NCBI GenBank assembly: GCA_002478765.1 | Contig: DLQO01000009.1 | Location: forward strand, 1-40,715 | From: Flavobacteriales bacterium UBA7430 | Lineage (GTDB): Bacteria; Bacteroidota; Bacteroidia; Flavobacteriales; UBA7430 | Length of the DNA stretch: 40,715 nucleotides | Direction: 5' to 3' | Shown: piece by piece, positions 16,098-24,830 of the stretch | Position numbering within the stretch: position 1 is the stretch's first letter | Layout of the letters: every line of letters begins with the position of its first letter | The notes under the pieces: model-generated | What the model was told of the DNA's origin: nothing | Database searches by the model: none | What the model saw: only the letters and a program-made list of their open reading frames with translations | Program-made: the position numbers and the translations under genes

Positions 16098-17506
16098 GAC
16101 TTAAGTTTTGAAGGGCAAATAAATTTTGTCATCAATATGTTCGTTTTTTTTAGAGCTGTAAAACCACCTTTAACATCAATCAAATTGTGTATCCCTCTTT
16201 TTTTCAACAAGGATGCAGCCATCATGCTTCGATATCCACCCGCGCAATGTATGTAGAAACTTTTATTTGTAGGGAAATCATCTAAATAATCATTCAAATA
16301 ATTTAACGGCTTGTGGTTAGCCCCTCTGACATGATCCGTATTGTATTCGTTTTCATTGCGAACATCAAATAGAACTGAATTATCTGAACACAATGTATCC
16401 ACCATATGTTCTGCTGTGCTTCGATTAACAGTATCGTATACCTTCCCCGAAGATTTCCAAGCGGAGAAACCACCTTCTAAAAAACCAATAGTTTGATCGA
16501 ACCCAATACGAGAGAGTCGAGTTATAGCCTCCTCCTCTCTACCCTCTGGACATACCAAAAGAATGGTTTGATTAACATCCGTAATCAAAGCACCTACCCA
16601 GGGTGCAAAACTTCCATCAAGACCTATAAATATGGATTGAGGTATATGCGCTGTAGCAAAATCATCTTGATGGCGCACATCCAGAATCAGAGCATCAATT
16701 TGATTCGAAAGAGCTTCAAAATCATCAACAGGTAAAGATCGATTAGCTCTTTGTAGAACTTCACTCACGTCTTCATACCCTGTCTTATTTAAAAGAATAT
16801 TTATAGGGAAATAATTTGGTGGTGGTAACAGACCTTCTGTTACCTCTTTCACAAACTCAGACCTACTCATGTTACTTCGTAGAGCATAGTTTGTTTTTTT
16901 TTGATTCCCCAAAGAATCTACCGTCTCCGTCCTCATGTTCTTTCCACAAGCTGACCCTGCTCCATGTGCGGGATAAATTAACACATCATCATCCAATGGC
17001 ATTATTTTTGTTCGGATACTGTCGTATAAAATCTCAGCTAAATCTGCTGCGCTAGCACTGTGTCTCTGAGCCAAATCAGGACGACCAACATCTCCAATAA
17101 ATAGCGTATCACCCGTAAATAAAGCAATGTCTTTACCCTTGTGATCACGCAATAAATAACAGCAACTTTCTATCGTGTGACCCGGGGTGTGCAAGACGAC
17201 TATTGTAAAATCACCAACACCAAACTCCTGACCATCTTCGGCAATCAATGCATCAAACTCGGTTTCTGCTTGTGGACCAAAAACAACAGGCGCGCCCGTT
17301 ACTTTAGAAAGCGTTAAATGACCACTCACAAAATCGGCGTGAAAATGAGTTTCAAATATATATTTAAAAACCGAACCGTCTCTAGCAGCTCTATCAAGGT
17401 AAGGCTTAACCTCTCTGAGGGGATCAATCAGAATAGCCTCTCCTTTACTTTCAACATAGTAAGCCCCTTGAGACAGACATCCGGTGTATATTTGTTCAAT
17501 TAGCAT
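16094..17506 (-). CDS. MBL-fold hydrolase fused to two rhodanese domains (persulfide dioxygenase-like)
   Basis: Predicted sulfur-handling enzyme of the ETHE1/BlhA-like group: an N-terminal metallo-beta-lactamase domain oxidising or transferring persulfide sulfur, followed by rhodanese domains. Metal ligands are seen in THFHADFVSGH (H54, H56, D58, H63), PGH (H110), TGD (D133) and H181. The second rhodanese domain has an active-site Cys at C421 in HCAGGYRS; the first has C319 in VCPEGREE. The 470-residue length and the C-terminal ICPS segment are complete. It lies 12 bp after the SulP gene. Its TGA overlaps the ATG of the downstream YeeE frame, showing the ancestral operon. This gene is intact while both downstream partners are broken. 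Confidence 0.88.
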   Translation of the reverse strand: MLIEQIYTGCLSQGAYYVESKGEAILIDPLREVKPYLDRAARDGSVFKYIFETHFHADFVSGHLTLSKVTGAPVVFGPQAETEFDALIAEDGQEFGVGDFTIVVLHTPGHTIESCCYLLRDHKGKDIALFTGDTLFIGDVGRPDLAQRHSASAADLAEILYDSIRTKIMPLDDDVLIYPAHGAGSACGKNMRTETVDSLGNQKKTNYALRSNMSRSEFVKEVTEGLLPPPNYFPINILLNKTGYEDVSEVLQRANRSLPVDDFEALSNQIDALILDVRHQDDFATAHIPQSIFIGLDGSFAPWVGALITDVNQTILLVCPEGREEEAITRLSRIGFDQTIGFLEGGFSAWKSSGKVYDTVNRSTAEHMVDTLCSDNSVLFDVRNENEYNTDHVRGANHKPLNYLNDYLDDFPTNKSFYIHCAGGYRSMMAASLLKKRGIHNLIDVKGGFTALKKTNILMTKFICPSKLKS

Positions 17507-17518
17507 TTTATTTCATAT

Positions 17519-19243
17519 TTAATGATTAAATTGATTGGAGATCTTTTCTTCATAAACGTCAGGGGTATCCCCCTCTAAATGTTTGATTGCTGCATCCAAA
17601 CTCGAAAAAAAAATTTGTTGCATTGAATCATCAATACCGCTCTTATAAAAAGCATCACGGACAGGGCCTGTAACCTGAGTCCAAATTACTTTGACCTGAT
17701 TTTTCCGCAAGTCTTCAACCCAATGATGTAGCATACTTAAGGCCGTCGCATCTATATAATGTATGGGACCGGCATCAATGATTAAGTGTTTTATTGAGGG
17801 GGTTTGCTTTCTAATTATACCCTTAATTTCGTTCTTAAAATAAGCTTGATTACCGAAAAAAAGAGAACCGTCATAACGCAAAATCAGAACCTTTGGATAG
17901 GTGATTACATCGTTAGAAAATCTTGATATATTTTTAAAATGATTCGTCCCCACGACCCTTCCCAAAATTGCAATATGAGGTTTTGAGCTTCTATAAACGG
18001 TGTGCGCTAAGGAACTGAAAACACCGAAAAGAACCCCATACTTGACTCCCAAAAACAGCGTACTTAAAAATGTTATGCACAAAATATAAAACTCAATACG
18101 ATGCATTTTCCACAATTTTTTTGGGTAACTAATATTGATGAGTTGAAATACAGCTACTAAAATAATAGCGCCCAAAACAGCCAGGGGTAAATGATAAAAA
18201 TAATCGGTAAAAAAAAGCAGTACCAAACCAACTACCAGGGCACTAACAAATCCAGAAAGGGGTGTTTTGGCTCCCATTTGACTGTTTACTGCCGTTCGTG
18301 AAAACCCTCCACTGATAGGATATGATTGAAAAAATGAACCCATCATGTTTGATGCTCCAAGAGCTATAAGCTCTTGATTCGGTCTTAAGGAAGATTGGGA
18401 CTTTTGCTCTTGTACAGACTTAGTCACCGACAAGGCTTCCATAAATGCAATCAGTGCGAGAGTAAATGCCAAGGGCGCAAGCGAAAACCATTGAGAAATA
18501 GATGCTGAAGGCATTCTCATTTCAGGAAGCCCCTCAGGAATGAAGCCCACAACATCAACACCACGATTTTCCCAGCCAAAATAAAAAGAAAGAAATGAGG
18601 CAAGCACTATTAAAATAAGAGCAGCCGGGAAACGAGAATAAAATCGCTTGAAAATCAACAAAAAAAATACAGCACCAACACCTACATAAAAAGTAGTTGA
18701 TGGGAAAACAAAAGAAAATTTAGAAAGCTTAAATAAAAGCTTTTGAGAAACAATGTTATGCGATGAAGTATATCCAAAAACCGAATCCAATTGGCTCACA
18801 CCTATAATGAGGGCTGCTGCAGATGAAAAGCCGCTGACTACAGGTTTTGATAAAAAATGAATCAAAAACCCAAGCCTTAAACCTCCCATAATCATCTGCA
18901 GCAAGCCCACAAAAAAAGCTAAAAAAATAGCCGCTACTATATATTCACCAGAATTAGAAAGAGACAAAGCACCCAAACCAGAAGCTACCAATAACGAATC
19001 CAGTGCTACGGGGCCAACCGACAATTGTTTTGAAGTCCCCATAAAAGCATACACCAAAATCGGAAAAAAACTCGCGTACAAACCGTATACAGGAGGCAGT
19101 CCAGCAAGCATAGCATAAGCCATGCCCTGTGGAATCAAGAAGACACCCACAGTCACGCCAGCAAGTAAATCTCCCTTTAGGGACGTTGTAGGATAAGACC
19201 TCCCCCATGATAAAATGGGAAAAAACTGTTTCAAGTACTTCAT
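17519..19243 (-). CDS. SulP-family anion (sulfate-type) transporter with STAS domain
   Basis: Inner-membrane SLC26/SulP permease. The N-terminal half contains the SulP signature region GVFLIPQGMAYAMLAGLPPVYGLYA near residues 32-57 (key residues P38, Q39, Y43), followed by about a dozen hydrophobic segments. A cytoplasmic STAS domain follows from about residue 440 to 560 (LIIDAGPIHYIDATALSML). Length 574 is normal and no lesion is seen. Substrate may be sulfate, sulfite, bicarbonate or another anion; the neighbours (MBL-rhodanese, YeeE/YedE) point to a sulfur oxyanion, possibly exported. It heads the remaining operon, with its own -7 element and a palindrome upstream. Confidence 0.9.
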   Translation of the reverse strand: MKYLKQFFPILSWGRSYPTTSLKGDLLAGVTVGVFLIPQGMAYAMLAGLPPVYGLYASFFPILVYAFMGTSKQLSVGPVALDSLLVASGLGALSLSNSGEYIVAAIFLAFFVGLLQMIMGGLRLGFLIHFLSKPVVSGFSSAAALIIGVSQLDSVFGYTSSHNIVSQKLLFKLSKFSFVFPSTTFYVGVGAVFFLLIFKRFYSRFPAALILIVLASFLSFYFGWENRGVDVVGFIPEGLPEMRMPSASISQWFSLAPLAFTLALIAFMEALSVTKSVQEQKSQSSLRPNQELIALGASNMMGSFFQSYPISGGFSRTAVNSQMGAKTPLSGFVSALVVGLVLLFFTDYFYHLPLAVLGAIILVAVFQLINISYPKKLWKMHRIEFYILCITFLSTLFLGVKYGVLFGVFSSLAHTVYRSSKPHIAILGRVVGTNHFKNISRFSNDVITYPKVLILRYDGSLFFGNQAYFKNEIKGIIRKQTPSIKHLIIDAGPIHYIDATALSMLHHWVEDLRKNQVKVIWTQVTGPVRDAFYKSGIDDSMQQIFFSSLDAAIKHLEGDTPDVYEEKISNQFNH

Positions 19244-19250
19244 ATAAGTA

Positions 19251-19258
19251 CAAAAGTA
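19251..19258 (-). promoter_or_regulatory. -7 promoter element (TACTTTTG) of the SulP operon
   Basis: On the minus strand TACTTTTG matches TAnnTTTG and ends 7 nt before the SulP ATG, so the transcript would have a very short leader. There is no -33 TTG at the usual distance, which fits an activator-dependent promoter. Confidence 0.5.
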
Positions 19259-19280
19259 TAGGTCTGTTTTAAATAATACA

Positions 19281-19294
19281 GTGACCTAGGTTAC
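19281..19294. promoter_or_regulatory. Palindrome GTGACCTAGGTTAC, candidate Crp/Fnr-family operator
   Basis: The central ACCTAGGT is a perfect palindrome; outward, GT and AC pair and one position differs. Its centre (19287.5) lies about 41 bp upstream of the predicted SulP start (near 19246), the classic class II activator position. It overlaps the last codons and stop of the Crp/Fnr gene. A related sequence (GTGAATAGGTTAC on the minus strand, 20040-20052) occurs beyond the regulator gene but is one base shorter and less symmetric. Confidence 0.45.
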
Positions 19295-19927
19295 AGAGGG
19301 AGAGGTAAGTTCAATAGCATGTCGATGTAATTCCAGTTTCCCCGCACGTTCTAAACGTTTGAGCAGACGTGAAATAACCACCCTAGAACTGTACAAATCA
19401 TGTGCAATATTATGATGTGTAATCGATATCGGATTTTGTTGTGTAATTCTATTTTTTTCTACTAGATAACTCCACAAACGTGATTCTAAAAGATCAAAAG
19501 CAACGCTGTCTAATGTATCTAAAAGCTCATCCATACGTTCTTGATAGCTTTTTAACAAAAATTTACGCCAGGTGGGGTAACGTTCAGACCAAAGTTCCAT
19601 TCGCGAGAGGGGAATCATAATCAATTTCGTTGGTGTTTCAGTAACGGCTCTTATCCTACTCTTCAGTTGCCCGATTTCCCATGCAAAAGTTAAACTGCAT
19701 GAATCCCCAGCCTCGAGGTAATAAAGCAGTAATTAATCACCGTTTATATCTTCACGTGATATTTTAACAGCTCCTGAAACCACTAATGGAACTCCTTTAA
19801 TCAGCTCACCGATATCCATAAGCTCGGTTTCTGCAGGAACATCGCGAAGAGTTCCTACCTCAGCAATCTCATTTAGCAAAGCTTCTTCAAATACAGTACC
19901 AAATTGGTTTTTTAGTGAATGCATCAT
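19286..19927 (-). pseudogene. Crp/Fnr-family transcription regulator with one in-frame nonsense codon
   Basis: One continuous reading frame of 214 codons from ATG 19927 to 19286 encodes a cyclic-nucleotide-binding-type sensor domain followed by a winged helix. The recognition helix region reads SRVVISRLLKRLERAGKL. The frame is broken by TAA at 19733-19735: upstream it reads VVSGAVKISREDINGD, downstream LLLYYLEAGDSCSLTF, so the stop most likely replaces a Glu (GAA to TAA). The segment that in relatives contains a Cys pair after the LEAGD loop reads SCSLTFAW here, a further departure. The two fragments (64 and 112 residues) are each open, but neither would make a working regulator. ATG 19924 is an equally good start. 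Confidence 0.85.
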
Positions 19928-20091
19928 GAGTTAATTTTAATTTCATATTAAATATAAACATTAAAATCTGGCTTTCGCCTTCTCAAAACCTCTTTAAACA
20001 AGCAAATTACCATAAGTTTTAGTGTTCCAATGAATCGAAGTAACCTATTCACATTTTTTTATTTATTTTTAGGGAAAAGTTGCTCACTACC

Positions 20092-22302
20092 ATGATAAAC
20101 CATTCATACGCTCTCCTCCTATTATTTATTTCCCACTCCCTCTGTTTTGCTCAATCTGATTTAGCAAGATGTGATCAATATTCAATCAATATCATTGAAG
20201 AAGATCAATGTTTACCTGGTGCTTTTTTTAAGCTCGGCTTCAATGACAACTCATACGATGTAATCGCTCGGCCTGCAGATGAAAACCCTTTGGACAACAC
20301 CTATGAAGACTTTATTTGGTCGACAAGCCAAAACCTTTTAAGTTACCAACTTGACTTCAATGAAGACTCCACTGAAATAAGAGTTAAGAACCTATTTGAC
20401 ACCAACATTCGAAAAGTATACCTGGACATCAAGCTGTCTGATGAAGAAACCTGCGAATACGCTCTAGATATTCAAGCGAAAACAAGATCAAACATCAAAC
20501 CTACAGAATCGAACACCAGTTTGGCAAACCCATCAGATTCGATCAATATAGACTTTACTCCTGCCGGTGAGCAATGTTCTGTATTCAACTTTTCCCCAAA
20601 AAATTACAACAACGATAGTCTTCAAGACAACTACACCTACGAATGGTCTGTAACAGGGCCTAACGGCAGAAACATAACAGCATTGGGTCTCAATGAATCG
20701 GCATACTACCCTTTAGAATTGGATGGCCCTTACGACTTGTATGTGAAAGTTATCAAACCGATAGATTGTGGAAAAGCATTCGTTTATAGAGACCGTCTAT
20801 TAGAAGATTTTGTTACCATCAATGGTAACACGGAATTGAAAAGTGAATTGGACTTCCTGTGCCTAGACCCAAAAACAAAATACCCTCTAAGCATCAATGA
20901 CTTTTCCCCCATACTAAATCAAGTAGATACTTCGAATGCTGGCTTTAGTTGGAACATCTACAGAAAAAGACACAATCTAAGAGGAAACGGAATTGCCTAC
21001 AGTGCCATTTACGATGACATACCCCTAAAAACCAACAGCTCAAAGGACAGCGTGTATTACCAATTCACCGAAGCTGGCGACTATTTAGTCGTTTACAACA
21101 TCAATATTGTAGACGGCTGTACCTATTCCGATCAGGAAACTTTCAACATAGGCGTTTATCCCCAATTCATATACCCAAGAACCGAAATCGGATCTGCAGA
21201 TTTTGAATATTTCCCAAGCTTGTGTTCGGGAAAAAACTCAGATGTATTTTTCTCCTTTGAAAGCACTTCTTACATTGATATCGGCAGCAAATCTGAATAC
21301 AAGTGGTTTTCTTCAAACCCTAATGTCATCATTGATTCCCCGAATGAAAAAAATACAGACATTGCCTTTCGACATGAGGGCGAATATAAACTTACGCTTC
21401 AAGTAGAAAATAACTACGGATGTGTTGACAATATTTCAAAACTAATTCGAGTTGAAAATGCCAAACCTAATGGTGAAACTCTTGCCCTGACCAGTTCCGT
21501 GATTAACAATGAATTCATTGAAGTCAAAATTGACAGTACGGCATTAGAAAACGGTTATTATTACGAATTAGATCGTTGGGATGCATACAACAACTGGATT
21601 GAAAGTTATTCAAGATTTGATAGCTTGAATTTTATAGACAAAAACGTAGGAGTTGGCTCCAACAATTACCTCTACCAAGCAAACTATTTAGACTATTGTG
21701 GTAATAAGGTAAGAGCAAGTAATAAAACATCAAACATTCTTCTGGAAGGAGTGAAATCATCAAATCAACACCAACTAACATGGAGCCCTTACGAAGAGTG
21801 GAGCGATGGAATTAAAAACTATCAAGTTCAACGTTTAAACCAAGTCACCAATACGTTTGAAACGCTTCAAGAAGTGAGTCCAAGCGACACATCGATGAAC
21901 GACCAGATAGAACCATTGGTTATAGAGCAAGTAAATTCTGCATATTGCTATCGGATTCAAGCAAATCTGCTCAATGACACAAGTAACATTGTCTCAAACA
22001 CCAAATGTTTTACCGCAGCGCTCAAAAATTATTTTCCAACCGCATTTACGCCCAACAATGACGGTATTAACGATGTCTTTAAATTTGGAGGCGCACATGC
22101 AAAATCGCTAAAAACTGTGATCTATTCAAAGTGGGGTAATGCCGTATTCACTAGTGAGAAAAGCAATTTTGAATGGGATGGTATCGACAAGAATTCAGGA
22201 GAGCTATGCCAACAGGGCGTTTACATTGTCAAGTATGAATTGGTTGATTATAATGGGACAAGAACTTCAGATTATGTCAATCTCGTTCTGTTGAAAAACT
22301 AA
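20092..22302 (+). CDS. Secreted surface protein with type IX secretion (gliding-motility-type) C-terminal domain
   Basis: A large extracellular protein of unknown specific function. ATG 20092 gives a signal peptide (LLLLFISHSLCFAQ, cleavage near residue 22); an in-frame TTG at 20080 would add four residues and is less likely. The body is Asp/Asn/Ser-rich with PKD-like beta segments (for example YEWSVTGPNG and YKWFSSNP) and a fibronectin III-like stretch near LTWSPYEEWSDGIKNYQV. The C-terminus from AFTPNNDGINDVF to the end is the CHU_C/type B T9SS sorting domain. It was probably exported to the surface or medium. Its stop lies 1 bp from the mnmE stop on the opposite strand, with no terminator between. 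736 residues. Confidence 0.88.
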   Translation: MINHSYALLLLFISHSLCFAQSDLARCDQYSINIIEEDQCLPGAFFKLGFNDNSYDVIARPADENPLDNTYEDFIWSTSQNLLSYQLDFNEDSTEIRVKNLFDTNIRKVYLDIKLSDEETCEYALDIQAKTRSNIKPTESNTSLANPSDSINIDFTPAGEQCSVFNFSPKNYNNDSLQDNYTYEWSVTGPNGRNITALGLNESAYYPLELDGPYDLYVKVIKPIDCGKAFVYRDRLLEDFVTINGNTELKSELDFLCLDPKTKYPLSINDFSPILNQVDTSNAGFSWNIYRKRHNLRGNGIAYSAIYDDIPLKTNSSKDSVYYQFTEAGDYLVVYNINIVDGCTYSDQETFNIGVYPQFIYPRTEIGSADFEYFPSLCSGKNSDVFFSFESTSYIDIGSKSEYKWFSSNPNVIIDSPNEKNTDIAFRHEGEYKLTLQVENNYGCVDNISKLIRVENAKPNGETLALTSSVINNEFIEVKIDSTALENGYYYELDRWDAYNNWIESYSRFDSLNFIDKNVGVGSNNYLYQANYLDYCGNKVRASNKTSNILLEGVKSSNQHQLTWSPYEEWSDGIKNYQVQRLNQVTNTFETLQEVSPSDTSMNDQIEPLVIEQVNSAYCYRIQANLLNDTSNIVSNTKCFTAALKNYFPTAFTPNNDGINDVFKFGGAHAKSLKTVIYSKWGNAVFTSEKSNFEWDGIDKNSGELCQQGVYIVKYELVDYNGTRTSDYVNLVLLKN

Positions 22303-22303
22303 C

Positions 22304-23686
22304 TTATTTTCCGATACAGAAATCTCTGAAAATAGAGTCAAGAAGATCGTCCGTAGTGATTTCTCCCGTTATTTCTCCCAAGTGAAAGAGTGACTGCCGG
22401 ATGTCCATCGCAAGAAGATCACCAGAAATACCAGATTCTAAACCTTCTTGAACCTGAACAACATGATTCAAAGCTTGACTCAAGGCTTCGTAGTGACGAG
22501 AATTGGAGACAATCACATCATCATTACTCAAAAGACCCTGCTTCACTTTTTCAGTCAGCAAAACTTTAAGACGCTCCACGTTTGCTTTTTGTTTCGCCGA
22601 AATGAAAAGGATGTTATCGATACCACCAAAGGTTGATTCGATTTGAGTTGCATCTCCCCGATCAACCTTATTGGCAATGGCAATCAATTGTTTGCCTTTG
22701 GTATCAGCCTCAAGTTTCTCAAGCTCTTTGCTTACGCGCTCAAAAGTCGACGTAGAAGCATCAAACAAGTACAGCACCACTTTGGCTTGATTTATTTTTT
22801 CAAAAGTCTTTTCAATTCCTATACTTTCAATTTGATCTTGGGTATCTCGAATACCCGCTGTATCGATAAAACGAAAGCTCATACCCTCGATGATCATTTC
22901 ATCTTCAACGGTATCACGCGTGGTTCCGGCAACAGGTGAAACAATAGCTCGATCTTCGTTGAGTAGCGCATTCAGAAGGGTTGACTTACCCACATTGGGC
23001 TCCCCAACAATTGCAACAGGAATTCCATTTTTTAACACATTTCCCAAAGCAAAAGAATCAATCAACTTGCGTAAAACTTGCTTCAATCGATTCAACAACT
23101 CTTGCAATTGAACACGATCAGCAAACTCAACATCTTCGGTACTAAAATCCAATTCCAACTCAATGAGCGAAGCAAACTTGATGAGTTCTTCACGCAAAGC
23201 CTTAATTTCATTAGAAAACCCACCGCGCATTTGAGAAAGAGCCAAATGATGTGATTTTTCATTCGATGATGAAATCAAATCGGCCACCGCTTCAGCCTGA
23301 GACAAATCCATCTTACCATTCATGAATGCTCGAAAAGTAAACTCTCCTGGCTCGGCCGTTCTGCACCCTTTATTGATAAGAACTTGAATGATTTGTTGCT
23401 GAATGAAGGTTGATCCGTGACAAGAAATCTCAACGACATTTTCACCCGTGTAAGAATTTGGTCCTTTAAAAACACTGACCAAAACCTCATCAATCAAATG
23501 TCCGTCATTAAAAAACGTACCCAAATGTACAGTATGACTCGCTTGATCTGAAAGCCGTTTGTCCTTCTTTTTCGATTGAAAAAGTGGATCACACAAAACA
23601 ACAGCATCTGGGCCTGAAACCCGAATAATCGCAATAGCGCCTTGACCAGAAGCTGTTGCTAGAGCACAAATATTGTCTTTTTTCAT
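22304..23686 (-). CDS. mnmE: tRNA modification GTPase MnmE
   Basis: With MnmG it installs the (carboxymethyl)aminomethyl group on U34 of certain tRNAs. The N-terminal folate-binding domain includes GQGAIAIIRVSGP. The G domain shows GEPNVGKSTLLN, DTAGIRDT and NKVD. The protein ends in the diagnostic FCIGK, whose Cys is functional in the family. ATG 23686 (460 residues) is preferred over the TTG at 23692 because the conserved start is MKKDNICALAT. It has its own -7 element and converges with the surface-protein gene. Confidence 0.96.
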   Translation of the reverse strand: MKKDNICALATASGQGAIAIIRVSGPDAVVLCDPLFQSKKKDKRLSDQASHTVHLGTFFNDGHLIDEVLVSVFKGPNSYTGENVVEISCHGSTFIQQQIIQVLINKGCRTAEPGEFTFRAFMNGKMDLSQAEAVADLISSSNEKSHHLALSQMRGGFSNEIKALREELIKFASLIELELDFSTEDVEFADRVQLQELLNRLKQVLRKLIDSFALGNVLKNGIPVAIVGEPNVGKSTLLNALLNEDRAIVSPVAGTTRDTVEDEMIIEGMSFRFIDTAGIRDTQDQIESIGIEKTFEKINQAKVVLYLFDASTSTFERVSKELEKLEADTKGKQLIAIANKVDRGDATQIESTFGGIDNILFISAKQKANVERLKVLLTEKVKQGLLSNDDVIVSNSRHYEALSQALNHVVQVQEGLESGISGDLLAMDIRQSLFHLGEITGEITTDDLLDSIFRDFCIGK

Positions 23687-23702
23687 GAGCAAGGAATTTC
23701 AG

Positions 23703-23710
23703 CAAAAATA
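23703..23710 (-). promoter_or_regulatory. -7 promoter element (TATTTTTG) of mnmE
   Basis: On the minus strand TATTTTTG fits TAnnTTTG exactly and ends 16 nt before the mnmE ATG at 23686. The -33 region is not clear. Confidence 0.5.
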
Positions 23711-23793
23711 GTAAATTCAATAGCTAAATAACATCACATTAGATAGACGGTCAATTTTTATCTTTTTGGAGGGTTGAATTCTTATTCATTTCC

Positions 23794-23824
23794 TTGATTG
23801 TTCAGGGGGATTGTTCTAATTTCG
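23794..23824 (+). promoter_or_regulatory. Promoter of sucD
   Basis: A TTG at 23794-23796 is followed after 20 nt by TAATTTCG (23817-23824), one base off TAnnTTTG. The spacing fits the Bacteroidota -33/-7 layout, and the element ends 35 nt before the ATG. Confidence 0.5.
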
Positions 23825-23859
23825 CGAGCAACAATAATTTCGAATAAAAAACAGCCTAA

Positions 23860-24729
23860 ATGAGCGTACTTGTAAATAAAAATTCACGTGTAATCGTACA
23901 AGGATTTACCGGAAAAGAGGGATCGTTTCACGCTTCTCAAATGATCGAATATGGAACCAATGTTGTTGGAGGTGTAACACCAGGTAAAGGTGGCCAATCT
24001 CACCTAGACCGTCCCGTATTCAATACGGTAGCAGAAGCCGTAGAAAAAGCCCAAGCAGACACAACGCTCATCTTTGTTCCGCCTGCATTTGCTGCAGATG
24101 CCATCATGGAGGCTTCAGACGCTGGAATCAAAGTCATCATATGCATTACCGAAGGAGTACCTACAAAAGATATGGTTGCTGTAAAGGCATACCTAAACAA
24201 TAAAAACTGTCGTTTGATTGGTCCGAATTGTCCGGGTGTCATTACCCCCGACGGAGCCAAATGTGGAATCATGCCCGGATTCGTTTTCAAACCAGGTAAA
24301 GTGGGCGTCGTTTCTAAATCAGGTACGCTAACTTATGAAGCTGCCGACCAAGTGGTTAAAGCCGGTTTGGGAATTACCACAGCCATTGGAATTGGTGGAG
24401 ATCCAATCATCGGGACAACCACAAAAGAAGCTGTTGAGCTTTTGATGAACGATCCAGAGACTGAAGGCATCATCATGATCGGAGAAATTGGTGGAACCAT
24501 GGAGGCTGATGCAGCCAAGTGGATTAAAGAGAATGGCACCAAGCCAGTCGTTGGATTTATTGCCGGACAAACAGCACCTAAAGGCAGAACGATGGGACAC
24601 GCTGGCGCTATTGTAGGTGGTGCTGATGATACCGCTGAAGCTAAAATGAAAATCATGTCGGAATGTGGCATTCACGTGGTTGCTTCTCCAGCACAACTGG
24701 GATCTAAAATGAAAGAAGTACTGGCATAA
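23860..24729 (+). CDS. sucD: Succinyl-CoA ligase, alpha subunit
   Basis: TCA-cycle enzyme subunit carrying the CoA-binding domain and the phosphohistidine. It forms succinate, CoA and ATP/GTP together with the beta subunit SucC. The N-terminus reads [25 protein letters not shown] is family-typical. The phosphorylated His is probably H247 in [10 protein letters not shown]. The 289-residue length is standard. No sucC is seen in the window, so the subunits are encoded apart, as happens in Bacteroidota. A strong terminator follows, consistent with a single-gene transcript. Confidence 0.97.
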   Translation: MSVLVNKNSRVIVQGFTGKEGSFHASQMIEYGTNVVGGVTPGKGGQSHLDRPVFNTVAEAVEKAQADTTLIFVPPAFAADAIMEASDAGIKVIICITEGVPTKDMVAVKAYLNNKNCRLIGPNCPGVITPDGAKCGIMPGFVFKPGKVGVVSKSGTLTYEAADQVVKAGLGITTAIGIGGDPIIGTTTKEAVELLMNDPETEGIIMIGEIGGTMEADAAKWIKENGTKPVVGFIAGQTAPKGRTMGHAGAIVGGADDTAEAKMKIMSECGIHVVASPAQLGSKMKEVLA

Positions 24730-24753
24730 GCTCTACCCGACATAAAATCACAC

Positions 24754-24788
24754 AAAAAATGTTCTGAACTTTTCAGAGCATTTTTTTT
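24754..24788. terminator. Bidirectional intrinsic terminator after sucD
   Basis: TGTTCTGAA (24760-24768) and TTCAGAGCA (24772-24780) form a 9-bp stem with one G-T wobble and a CTT loop. It is extended by six A residues on the left pairing with the T run (24781-24788) on the right. It serves sucD and probably the converging pseudouridine synthase gene. Confidence 0.88.
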
Positions 24789-24830
24789 GATCAAAAGAAA
24801 CACCTTTGGATTTCATCTTAAACGATCGAT

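Noticed and set aside
15537..19927. Stop-codon recoding (UGA as Trp) to explain broken frames
   Set aside because: TGA is used as a normal terminator in thrB, miaA, pyrB and other genes here, and two of the three internal stops are TAA.
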